Source of the DNA: Verrucomicrobiota bacterium
GTDB lineage: Bacteria > Verrucomicrobiota > Verrucomicrobiia > Limisphaerales > JAGWYX01
DNA: 6,883 nt
Direction: 5' to 3'
Assembly: GCA_018969165.1 (NCBI GenBank)
Contig: JAGWYX010000205.1
Location: 1-6,883, forward strand
Of the stretch, positions 1 through 6,511 are shown piece after piece. How positions within the stretch are numbered: the first letter of the stretch is position 1; each line of letters begins with the position of its first letter. The translations under genes were made by a program, and so were the position numbers. Under the pieces are notes generated by a model, which was not told the DNA's origin, made no database searches, and saw only the letters and a program-made list of their open reading frames with translations.

Positions 1-53
1 TCCAACCGCAAATTCGGACATTGCCCGTTGCCACCCTGTCTGCGCCTTCCAAG

Positions 54-2180
54 TCAAGGTAGGTCCGGGGCGACGGTCTGCCACCACATGCGAAAGACGG
101 CGCGCTGGCGCGGGTCGTTGGATAATTCGTAAGTCCCGATGGTCTGGTCGAGGCCAACACAAAGGTTCACCGCGGTTGAATGGTAAGCTTGGTCGGCGGC
201 CGCCTCGGTTGGACCAGGCAGCGGGGCAAGCCGGCCCGCCTGGAGGAGTCGGCGTCGGTCCAACACCGTCGCGATAGCTTCGAGCGCCAGGCGTGCGTGC
301 GCGGCTTCGTAGCCGTCGTCCAGGCCGGCCGCCTCGAGCCGGTGGTAAAAGGCCTTCAACCGCGCGGCGGCGGCGGGCAGGTCGGCGAGGGTGCTGGGCG
401 GCGGTCGGTGGAACCTCAGGCGTGGCGGTCTGTGGGAGGGCATCGGCCAACGCACCCGCTTCGGCGCGGCGTTGCCCAGCAGAATCTCGATGCGCGCGGT
501 GTCCGGCGTTGCGGCGTACGGGAGGAAGACCGACTGCTTGTCGTATCGGTCCCAGCGCCGGTGGTTGATCCGCACGCCGGTGACCGGGCCGGTGCCAACC
601 GTCGCCAGGTAGAGCCGCTTTTTGCCGAACCGGATCGGGAACCGCTGTTCCAGTTCGGTGATCGACGGTGGGATGTGCGGAACCAACGTCAAGCCGTCGG
701 CGCGGTATTGGTATTCGAACAAGCCGCGGATGAACGCCGCCGCCGGGCCGAAGGTGTCGTAGCAAAGGTTGATCGGTTCGTTGGGTTGATAGACGGCACT
801 GCCAAACTTGACGAGCGGATTGTCCATGCGAAACCGCTCGGCGAATCCGTGTAATCGCCGCAGCGATCGGCGCGCGTCTTCAAAGTGGCTCAGACGGTAG
901 TAGCCCAGGATCATGCGGGCTTCGCACGTGGACCAGTGCCCGCCGTTGACCCAGGTGCCAAAGGCCCACAGTCCTTCCGGCTTTTCATACATGTCGTCGT
1001 AGGAAGGATAGTTGGGCAGGATGAAATCGTACGGGCGCAAGCCGGGGATCGAGGCGATCTTCTGGTAAATCCGTTCCGCCTGCGCGTCGTCCACGACCCG
1101 AAAGGCGATCGCGTCCTGGTTGGGTGAAGTCTCGAAGTAGCCGTGGACCGGCGCACCGTAAACGCCGTGCTTGACGCCATCCGGATCGAGCGACCGGATG
1201 AAATAGCCCTCGTCCGTCGTCACACGCGCCAGACCTTCCCTGGCGGTGGCGCGACAGCGGGTGTAGAGGTCGGCCTGGGCGGTTCGGCCGGCCATCTTCT
1301 CCAGTTCGATGAGGCGATCCAGGGCGGCGATGTAGGTGATGGATAAGCCCGTGAGGTAGGCCTTGCCATAGGTGCCATCGGAGCGTTTCCAGCCGGCATA
1401 GCTCGGGGCCAGGAGGTTGCCGGCCGGCCCGGCCAGGAACAGGTTGTTGGCGGGATGGCGGCGGGACTCGATGAAGCGGGCGCAGCGTTCGAGGCGCGGG
1501 AGGTATCTGGCAATAGCGGCCGGGTCGCGGCTGATGAGGAGCAATTCGGCCTGCATCACGACGCCGGCGGCGGTGAACTCGAGGGCCCAGTCGTGAATCT
1601 GGATGCGGCCGTCGCCCTGGCGATAGACGATCCAACCGGGGCGCGCGGCGTCGCACAGGGCGCCGTCGGGGGCGACCCAGTCCATGGGCGGGGGCGCGCC
1701 GACGCGTTTGCCGTCGCCCATCTGGTCGAACCAGAGGTCTTGCGCATTTTGGAGGAAGGTCACGAACGGTTCCTGGCAGAAGGGCAGGGCGGCGTAGGTG
1801 GTGCCGTAGCTGTTTTGAATCCACCAGGCGTTCCAGGTCGGACCTTCGACCAGGCCGTTCCAGTTGGTGGTGTAGAGCATCGCCAGGTTCTGGAACTGGG
1901 GGTCTGGGGCGAACAACCGCCGCGAGAAATCCAGCAGGCGCAAGTAATCGACGTCACCGCTGCCGGAGAAGAATTTGCCCTCGAACCGCGGCTCATGGGC
2001 GGCGGCCAATCGCGGCAAGCCGGTCACCAGGAGTATGACCGCGATGAGCCACACTTGTCGGAGGTCCCGGTCGCTGGATTTCGGCGCGCGTTGCAATCGC
2101 AGCCAGCCTAGACGTTGGGCTACGACCCGGCAACGCCATTCACCGCGCGATCTCAAGGGTTCGAGACGGTGGCGTGTCAA
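54..2180 (-). CDS. Predicted exported six-hairpin glycosidase-like protein
   Basis: The frame encodes up to 708 residues. Residues 42-61 (VWLIAVILLVTG core ending in LAAA before HEPRF) look like a Sec signal peptide, so the mature protein should be outside the cytoplasm. Residues about 75-495 are rich in helices and aromatic residues, with patches at 106-121, 349-360 (FETSPNQD) and 409-430 (WVNGGHW..CEAR..LGYYRL) that resemble (alpha/alpha)6-toroid glycoside hydrolases and phosphorylases. Residues about 495-570 (GLTLVPHIPPSI onward) look like the beta-sandwich cap that follows the barrel in such enzymes. A Pro/Arg-rich linker (572-598) and a helical tail of about 110 residues follow, which I do not recognise. 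Substrate and catalytic acids cannot be assigned. No in-frame ATG occurs before residue 101, which lies past the signal peptide. Possible starts are TTG at 2180, 2156 and 2096 and GTG at 2054, none with a clear Shine-Dalgarno. The frame is closed by a stop at 2184-2186. TTG 2096 gives the most ordinary signal peptide; the outer limit is listed here. It follows the NHL gene in the same direction. Confidence 0.7.
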   Translation of the reverse strand: MTRHRLEPLRSRGEWRCRVVAQRLGWLRLQRAPKSSDRDLRQVWLIAVILLVTGLPRLAAAHEPRFEGKFFSGSGDVDYLRLLDFSRRLFAPDPQFQNLAMLYTTNWNGLVEGPTWNAWWIQNSYGTTYAALPFCQEPFVTFLQNAQDLWFDQMGDGKRVGAPPPMDWVAPDGALCDAARPGWIVYRQGDGRIQIHDWALEFTAAGVVMQAELLLISRDPAAIARYLPRLERCARFIESRRHPANNLFLAGPAGNLLAPSYAGWKRSDGTYGKAYLTGLSITYIAALDRLIELEKMAGRTAQADLYTRCRATAREGLARVTTDEGYFIRSLDPDGVKHGVYGAPVHGYFETSPNQDAIAFRVVDDAQAERIYQKIASIPGLRPYDFILPNYPSYDDMYEKPEGLWAFGTWVNGGHWSTCEARMILGYYRLSHFEDARRSLRRLHGFAERFRMDNPLVKFGSAVYQPNEPINLCYDTFGPAAAFIRGLFEYQYRADGLTLVPHIPPSITELEQRFPIRFGKKRLYLATVGTGPVTGVRINHRRWDRYDKQSVFLPYAATPDTARIEILLGNAAPKRVRWPMPSHRPPRLRFHRPPPSTLADLPAAAARLKAFYHRLEAAGLDDGYEAAHARLALEAIATVLDRRRLLQAGRLAPLPGPTEAAADQAYHSTAVNLCVGLDQTIGTYELSNDPRQRAVFRMWWQTVAPDLP

Positions 2181-2230
2181 GGCTCACGGTTTCACGCGGA
2201 GATCCGGACGGGACCAACTGGACGTCCGAG

Positions 2231-4279
2231 TCAGCGGCTCAAGGCCCGCAGGAAGTGGAACGGTGCGGCCGGCGTCAATGGCGCATTGACCTGCAGCGTC
2301 GAAGGAAATGGACCGGCTGTATTGGTGCTGACCACCGTCCAGTTTTGCAGGTCGACGGACGACTGGACCAGGATGGTGGCACCCCCCAGCAGGCCGTCCA
2401 ACGTTGCAGCCGCGCCATCAGGATGGGTCTGGAACGCGGTGAAAGTCGGCACAGGGATACCCTTGGTGATGCAGTTGTTGCCAGCGTCGGCAACATAGAG
2501 GTTGCCCACCCGGTCGATCGCCAGGGCAAAGGTGTCGCCGAAGGATGCCGTCGGCCCGAGCCCGTCGGCACCCCCCAGGCCCCCGGGCGTTCCTGCGATC
2601 GTTGTGACGACCCCAGTCGGAGTCACATGCCGGAGCGTATGATTTCCCCAGTCCGTGACGTAGAGATTACCGGCGCCGTCTATGGTCACGCCCGTTGGGG
2701 AATAGAACCGAGCATCGCCACCCACGCCGTCCTGGCTGCCGGCAAGGCCGGGCTTCCCGGCCAATGTGGTGACGCCGCCGCCTGGTCCGATCTTCCGGAG
2801 AGTGTGGTAGACCTCGTCGGTCACGTAGAGATTGCCGGTGCTATCGACGGCCACTCCGAAAGGCCAACCGAACTGTGCCGCGGCGCCGGTGCCGTCGGCC
2901 ATACCCAGAGCCCCTGGAACCCCTGCCAGTGTGGTGACAGCACCGGCGGGTGTGACGGCGCGGACGATCGCGTTTAGTGTGTCCGCGACGTAAATGTTGC
3001 CTGCGCTGTCCACGGCCACACCGATCGGATGATTAAATGTGGCTGCGTTGCCGGCCCCGTCCGCACTCCCCTTCGACCCTGGACGCCCTGCCAGGGTCGT
3101 GACGGCGCCGGTGGCTGTGATCACTCGAAGGGTGTTGTTCGCAGTGTCGGTGAAGTAAATCTGGCCGGCCGGACCAACCGCCACGCCGCCCGGATTCATT
3201 AACCGCGCCGCCGTGCCGATCCCGTCGGCACTCCCGAACTGGCCGGCGGACCCCGCCACGGTGGTTACCACTCCAGCCGGGGTCACCTTTCGGATCGTGT
3301 CGTTCACCCAGTCAGCCACGTAGGCGTTACCGGTGCTGTCCACCGCCAACCCGTAGGGATAGCTAAACCGGGCGCTGTTGCCGACGCCGTCGGTAGCCCC
3401 CGCGTGCTCAGCTTCGCCCGCCATCGTGGTCACAACCCCACTCATCGTCACCTTCCGGATAGTGTCGTTGGCGGGGTCTGCCACGAACAGGTTGCCGTTA
3501 GCATCCAGTGCGATCCCCTCCGGACCTTCACTATCCAAACCGCCGCCGAATCGTGCCGCGGCGCCGACTCCGTCGATGCTCCCTCGCAGCCCAGGGCTGC
3601 CAGCCAAGGTGGTGACCGTACCGTCAGACGTCACCACACGGATTGTGGCGTTCCCCGTGTCCGCCACATACAGGTTGCCGGAGTTGCCCACCGCCAAGCC
3701 TTCGGGGACAAAAAACCGCGCCGCGGCACCTCTACCGTCGGCGCTGCCGCCGCTATCAGGGGTACCCACCAACGTTGTGACAACGCCAGCCGGTGTCACC
3801 TTGCGAATCGTGTAGTTGTCGGTCAGATAGATATTCCCCGCAAGATCCACGCCGATGCCACCGCCCGGTCCGCCGAATCGCGCCGCGCTACCCGTGCCAT
3901 CGGCGGTGCCGGACTGGCCCGGGCTGCCGGCCAGCGTCGTGACGACACCGGTGGCGGTCACTTTTCGAAGGAGGTTGTTCCCGGTGTCCGCAACATAGAC
4001 GTTGCCCACGCTGTCCACGGCCACCCCAGTCGGTCCGTTGAACCGCGCCGCGCTGCCGGTGCCGTCGGCGCTTCCGGATTGTCCCGCTGTCCCGGCCAAC
4101 GTGGTGACCACACCCGCAGCCGTCACCTTCCGAATCGTATCATTCCAATAATCGGCGACATACAGATTGCCCACGCCGTCCACGGCCAGGCCGTAAGGAC
4201 TGTGGAAGCGTGCTTGGTTCCCCGTGCCATCGGCACTCAGAAACGCCGTCAGCCCCGGGCTACCGGCCAGGGTCGTCAC
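2231..4279 (-). CDS. NHL-repeat beta-propeller protein, 11 repeats
   Basis: The frame encodes 682 residues. Residues 1-608 are eleven tandem NHL-type units of 57, 55, 54, 55, 61, 55, 55, 55, 55, 55 and 51 residues. Each begins VTTLAG, continues with a DGxGxAARF-like segment and a G(V/L)AVD..GN(L/I)YVAD core, and ends in (T/L)RKVTPAG. NHL repeats form beta-propeller blades that bind protein, nucleic acid or carbohydrate partners, and bacterial multi-repeat members are often exported. Residues 609-682 form a separate tail (VQSSVDLQNWTVVSTNTAGPF, then FHFLRALSR) resembling a C-terminal module I recall from verrucomicrobial exported proteins. The only start in this frame near the top is GTG 4279, inside the first repeat and without a Shine-Dalgarno. 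The frame is closed upstream by TAG, five codons earlier. No signal peptide is encoded in this frame, which is odd for the family. The four codons before the GTG read SDGS, like the end of a preceding repeat (compare TSDGT ending unit 4). The true start may therefore be further upstream across a frameshift, or the gene may be 5'-truncated. The NHL assignment itself is secure; the ligand is unknown. Confidence 0.88.
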   Translation of the reverse strand: MTTLAGSPGLTAFLSADGTGNQARFHSPYGLAVDGVGNLYVADYWNDTIRKVTAAGVVTTLAGTAGQSGSADGTGSAARFNGPTGVAVDSVGNVYVADTGNNLLRKVTATGVVTTLAGSPGQSGTADGTGSAARFGGPGGGIGVDLAGNIYLTDNYTIRKVTPAGVVTTLVGTPDSGGSADGRGAAARFFVPEGLAVGNSGNLYVADTGNATIRVVTSDGTVTTLAGSPGLRGSIDGVGAAARFGGGLDSEGPEGIALDANGNLFVADPANDTIRKVTMSGVVTTMAGEAEHAGATDGVGNSARFSYPYGLAVDSTGNAYVADWVNDTIRKVTPAGVVTTVAGSAGQFGSADGIGTAARLMNPGGVAVGPAGQIYFTDTANNTLRVITATGAVTTLAGRPGSKGSADGAGNAATFNHPIGVAVDSAGNIYVADTLNAIVRAVTPAGAVTTLAGVPGALGMADGTGAAAQFGWPFGVAVDSTGNLYVTDEVYHTLRKIGPGGGVTTLAGKPGLAGSQDGVGGDARFYSPTGVTIDGAGNLYVTDWGNHTLRHVTPTGVVTTIAGTPGGLGGADGLGPTASFGDTFALAIDRVGNLYVADAGNNCITKGIPVPTFTAFQTHPDGAAATLDGLLGGATILVQSSVDLQNWTVVSTNTAGPFPSTLQVNAPLTPAAPFHFLRALSR
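2456..4279 (-). repeat. Eleven tandem 165-bp coding repeats (NHL blades)
   Basis: This is the DNA-level counterpart of the NHL units, with a period of about 165 bp (55 codons). Approximate unit ends, from the gene start downward, are at 4109, 3944, 3782, 3617, 3434, 3269, 3104, 2939, 2774, 2609 and 2456. Unit 5 (about 3434-3616) carries a six-residue insertion in its GGLDSEGPEG segment, and unit 3 lacks one residue. The units differ substantially in sequence, so this looks like an old, diverged array under protein-level selection rather than a recent expansion. Repetition creates the long antisense open frames seen on the plus strand here, which are not genes. Confidence 0.85.
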
Positions 4280-4286
4280 ACTGCCA

Positions 4287-4334
4287 TCAGAGCACTATCG
4301 CTGCGGATCGGATCAGAGGCTCCAATGGTTTCAT
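4287..4334 (-). other. Short upstream frame MKPLEPLIRSAAIVL, possible true NHL start
   Basis: An ATG at 4334 with GGAG four bases upstream opens a 15-codon frame that ends in TGA eight bases before the listed GTG start of the NHL gene. Its start signal is better than that of the NHL frame itself. Removing one base in the GTGCTCTGA stretch (about 4287-4295) would join it to the NHL frame as ...AAIVSDGSVTTLAG, matching the junction between other repeat units. It could therefore be the severed N-terminus of the NHL gene through real mutation or sequencing error, a short leader peptide, or chance. It is not itself a convincing signal peptide. Confidence 0.3.
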
Positions 4335-4419
4335 GAGGCTCCATTCTTGGTTCTGCGGTTGCTCCACATGGCTCGGAATCGTCACGGCTTACCATGACCA
4401 AAACCCTACAGTATGCCAA

Positions 4420-4428
4420 CTTATAGCA
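4420..4428 (-). promoter_or_regulatory. Possible extended -10 promoter for the NHL gene
   Basis: Read on the minus strand, these bases are TGC followed by TATAAG, a five-of-six match to the sigma70 -10 hexamer with the TG extension at the right distance. No good -35 is seen 16-18 bases upstream, which extended -10 promoters can tolerate. Transcription would start near 4413 and read toward the NHL gene, leaving a leader of about 80 bases to ATG 4334 or about 135 bases to GTG 4279. Sigma consensus use in this organism is assumed, not shown. Confidence 0.3.
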
Positions 4429-4578
4429 TTTCGTGTGCCAAAAACTCCACCTCGCGCCTTGCTTTTCGAGGCGTTGGGCTTATGGTCAAGGTTAAGCACA
4501 GTCATCGCGGCGCGAACCTCGTGCCCGGTCGCCGCAACGCTGTCCGCGATCCAAAATGAACCATTCACCACTCGCCTT

Positions 4579-5595
4579 ATGAAACCTGTTTCCTCCCCCA
4601 GTTCGTGTCCCAGTTGCGACGGGCTCTCTCGTCGGGACTTTCTGAGAACCACGGTCGCCGGCGTCGCCGCCGCGGCTTCGGGTTCGCTGCCGTTGCTGAG
4701 CGCCTCGGCCGAACCTGTCGCGCGCAAGAGCGGGCCGTCCGAAACGCTCGTCACCACGCTGTACAAGAGCCTGACGGAGGAGCAGCGGAAGGTCGTCGCG
4801 TTTTCGTTCGATCACCCGTTGCGCTCGAAGGTCGATAACAACTGGCAGATCACCGACAAGACGATCACCGAGTTTTACACGCCGGACCAGCAGGCGATGA
4901 TCCGCGAGATTTTTCTTGGACTCCACAGCCCCGAGTACGCGCAGCGCGTCATGCGGCAGGTCGAACACGACGGCGGCAAGGAAGGTTTCGGTGGTTGTGC
5001 GATCGCGTTGTTTGGCGAACCAGGCACGGGTAAGTTCGAGTTCGTGCTCAGCGGTCGGCACGTGACGCGCCGGTGCGACGGGGATTCCGTCGAAGGCGAG
5101 GCATTCGGCGGGCCGATCTTCTACGGACACGCCGCGCAGGGGTTCAACGAAAAGCCGGATCATCCGGGTAATATTTACTGGTACCAGGCGCTCCGGGCGA
5201 ACGAGGTTTTCAAAATGCTCGACGGCAAGCAGCGGGAGCAGGCGTTGTTGGGGGACGGCCCGGCGGAGCAGGGGACCGATACCGTGAAGCTCCCGGGGAG
5301 GGCCGACGGATTGCCGGGGATTCCGGTGAGCGAACTGAGCCGCGATCAAAAAGATCACGTGCGGCTGGTGCTGGCGGATTTGCTGGCGCCGTTCCGCAAG
5401 GCGGACGCGGACGAGGCATTGAAGCTGATCGAGGCGAACGGATTCGACAAGCTGTCCCTGGCGTTTTACAAGAACCAGGATATCGGGCACGACGGGGTAT
5501 GGGACGTGTGGCAGATCGAGGGTCCGGAGATGCTGTGGTATTTTCGGGGTGCGCCGCACGTGCACACGTGGGTTCACGTCCGCGCCCGCGCGTAG
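4579..5595 (+). CDS. Tat-exported DUF3500 family protein
   Basis: From ATG 4579 this encodes 338 residues. Residues 17-23 read SRRDFLR, a twin-arginine motif, followed by an Ala-rich hydrophobic stretch (24-40) and a likely cleavage site near SASA (41-44). Export folded by the Tat system is therefore predicted. Residues about 59-338 match what I know of the DUF3500 family: LYKSLTEEQR (61-70), DHPLR (78-82), the block FGEPGTGKFEF through RHVTRRCDGDS (145-170), AFGGPIFYGH (175-184), EKPDHPGNIYWYQA (191-204) and a C-terminal IEGPEMLWYFRGAPHVH (313-329). The family has no function that I can name. His327, His329 and His333 near the C-terminus could bind metal, which is inference. GEPGTGK resembles a P-loop but is followed by Phe, not Ser/Thr. 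The frame is open further upstream to 4210, over the divergent region and NHL gene, but the Tat motif fixes the start at or near 4579. There is no clear Shine-Dalgarno. It appears monocistronic. Confidence 0.88.
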   Translation: MKPVSSPSSCPSCDGLSRRDFLRTTVAGVAAAASGSLPLLSASAEPVARKSGPSETLVTTLYKSLTEEQRKVVAFSFDHPLRSKVDNNWQITDKTITEFYTPDQQAMIREIFLGLHSPEYAQRVMRQVEHDGGKEGFGGCAIALFGEPGTGKFEFVLSGRHVTRRCDGDSVEGEAFGGPIFYGHAAQGFNEKPDHPGNIYWYQALRANEVFKMLDGKQREQALLGDGPAEQGTDTVKLPGRADGLPGIPVSELSRDQKDHVRLVLADLLAPFRKADADEALKLIEANGFDKLSLAFYKNQDIGHDGVWDVWQIEGPEMLWYFRGAPHVHTWVHVRARA

Positions 5596-5596
5596 G

Positions 5597-5639
5597 GGCC
5601 GCGGTCGCCGCGGGGAAAGTGGTTGACCGCTACTTGGCC
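5597..5639. terminator. GC-rich inverted repeats between convergent genes
   Basis: The gap between the DUF3500 stop and the stop of the SirB1-like gene is 34 bases. It contains a perfect 6-bp stem, CCGCGG (5599-5604) and CCGCGG (5608-5613), with loop TCG. It also contains an overlapping alternative stem, GCGGTC (5601-5606) with GACCGC (5625-5630), flanked by GGCC at 5597-5600 and 5636-5639. Either hairpin could act on both strands as a bidirectional transcription end. There is no T-run on either side, so a classical intrinsic terminator is not shown. Confidence 0.4.
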
Positions 5640-6511
5640 AAGGCGACCATGTAGCGCTGCATGCGCGAGGCCTCGGCGACGAGTTCCAGATCGACGTAAA
5701 TCTTGTGCAGGTTGGAGCAGATGCGCAGCAGCGTGCGGCGCGGGGTGACGGGGGCCAGGTGGCTCTCGTCGTAACCGTGGCCGCTCTGGAGGAGGTATTT
5801 GATGCAGTCGCCCTTGGTCATCAGCCGGCCCTTGTGGAAGGCGTCGATGAAGATTTCGTCTTTGGGGGTTTGGAACCGGCAGAGGAAATGGCCGGGCAAC
5901 CCGATGCCGGCGATGGGCAGGCGGAGGCGCCGGCCGACCAGCAGGTAAATCCCGCACAGGCTGATCGGGTTGCCGGTGCGCCGGTCCATGACGCGGTTCA
6001 AGTAACTGTTTTCGGGGTCGTAATAATTGGCCTCGTTCCCTTCGTAACCGAGCTGGGTGAAGACGTAGTCGTTGATGGTGTTGAGAATTTTTTCGGCGCC
6101 GGCAGTCAGGCCGATGCGTTCACGGAGGTCGGCGGCGTAACTGTCCAGCAGGGCCTGGTAGGCGGCGACGTTGATGTCCGGGTATTGGGTCTGACAGAGC
6201 AGCCAGATCCCGGCCTCCAGGTCGAGGCCTTCGGCTTCGTGGAGGCAAAAGGCCAGGAACCGGTTGTCCGCGTCCTGGCGGGCCAGGTGCTGGACGATTT
6301 CCTGGGCGCGCCGGCGCAGGACCGGGTCCGGGCTGAAGGTGTGGGGGCGCAGCCAGGCGCTGACGGTGGGGCCGTACGAAAGGATTTTGGAACGGATCGT
6401 CTGGTAGATCGCCGGATCATCATCCGAGAGCAGATTCACCAAGGCGGCCTTCTGACTTTCGGACAGGGTCGGCGTCTGTTGGGCAGCGACAGTTGCGTCC
6501 GCGTGGACCAC
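5630..6511 (-). CDS. SirB1/YchA-type transglutaminase-like protein
   Basis: From GTG 6511 this encodes 293 residues. The N-terminal part (about 15-150) is helical and charged and includes the DLEAGIWLLCQTQYPDINV segment typical of SirB1-type proteins. It is followed by the Transglut_core2-like core: NYYDPENSYLNRVMDRRTG, NPISLCGIYLLVGRRL, GLPGHFLCRF and FIDAFHKGRL. Cys186, His208 and Asp223 sit in the order of a transglutaminase-like Cys/His/Asp triad, although it is not certain that they act catalytically. SirB1-family proteins are cytosolic and their biochemical role is poorly defined. No TPR tail is obvious; the C-terminus is about 45 residues beyond the core. The frame stays open to TTG 6589, which immediately follows a stop and leaves less than 30 bases to mreB. 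The family homology begins near LSESQKAALVNLL, so GTG 6511 is preferred, but neither start has a Shine-Dalgarno. It is divergent from mreB and convergent with the DUF3500 gene. Confidence 0.85.
   Translation of the reverse strand: MVHADATVAAQQTPTLSESQKAALVNLLSDDDPAIYQTIRSKILSYGPTVSAWLRPHTFSPDPVLRRRAQEIVQHLARQDADNRFLAFCLHEAEGLDLEAGIWLLCQTQYPDINVAAYQALLDSYAADLRERIGLTAGAEKILNTINDYVFTQLGYEGNEANYYDPENSYLNRVMDRRTGNPISLCGIYLLVGRRLRLPIAGIGLPGHFLCRFQTPKDEIFIDAFHKGRLMTKGDCIKYLLQSGHGYDESHLAPVTPRRTLLRICSNLHKIYVDLELVAEASRMQRYMVALAK

Larger units (their letters stand above)
4280..4578. other. Divergent intergenic region, NHL gene / DUF3500 gene
   Basis: About 300 bases lie between the diverging starts and I see no convincing gene in them. 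The region should hold promoters for both sides. Visible elements are a minus-strand extended -10 (4420-4428), a 9-base direct repeat GAGGCTCCA at 4316-4324 and 4335-4343, and a short minus-strand frame 4334-4287 (MKPLEPLIRSAAIVL then stop) with GGAG four bases before its ATG. For the plus strand, the best match is a weak one: TTGCTT at 4459-4464, 16 bases, then TATGGT at 4481-4486. The 4400-4440 part is more AT-rich than its surroundings, as expected for a promoter area. Confidence 0.6.

Noticed and set aside
1..21. Possible start of a further minus-strand gene (ATG at 21, reading MSEFAVG)
   Set aside because: Only seven codons are inside the window and there is no clear ribosome site. It is a plausible next gene but cannot be supported.
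180..854. Plus-strand open frames opposite the glycosidase (also 885-1127, 1143-1346, 1455-2111)
   Set aside because: Composition is typical of antisense frames in GC-rich DNA, and the minus-strand product has coherent fold motifs and a signal peptide.
985..1824. 279-codon minus-strand frame overlapping the glycosidase
   Set aside because: It is an out-of-frame shadow: low complexity, Arg/Pro-rich, no domain.
2175..2180. TTGACA on the minus strand as a -35 box for the glycosidase gene
   Set aside because: No acceptable -10 hexamer lies 16-18 bases downstream.
2205..2228. Inverted repeat CGGACG / CGTCCG as a terminator after the NHL gene
   Set aside because: The stem is only 6 bp with a 12-base loop and no T-run, so it is too weak to call.
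3404..4336. Long plus-strand open frame (310 codons) antisense to the NHL gene, with others at 3378-3815 and 2174-2977
   Set aside because: They arise from the repetitive GC-rich complement of the NHL units, and their product is Arg/Gly-rich repeats without a recognisable domain.
5011..5034. P-loop-like GEPGTGK in the DUF3500 protein
   Set aside because: Ser/Thr is missing after Lys (Phe instead), no Walker B context is seen, and the segment is part of the normal DUF3500 family block.
4492..5577. 361-codon minus-strand frame opposite the DUF3500 gene
   Set aside because: The plus strand encodes an intact Tat signal and a recognisable family; the reverse frame has neither.
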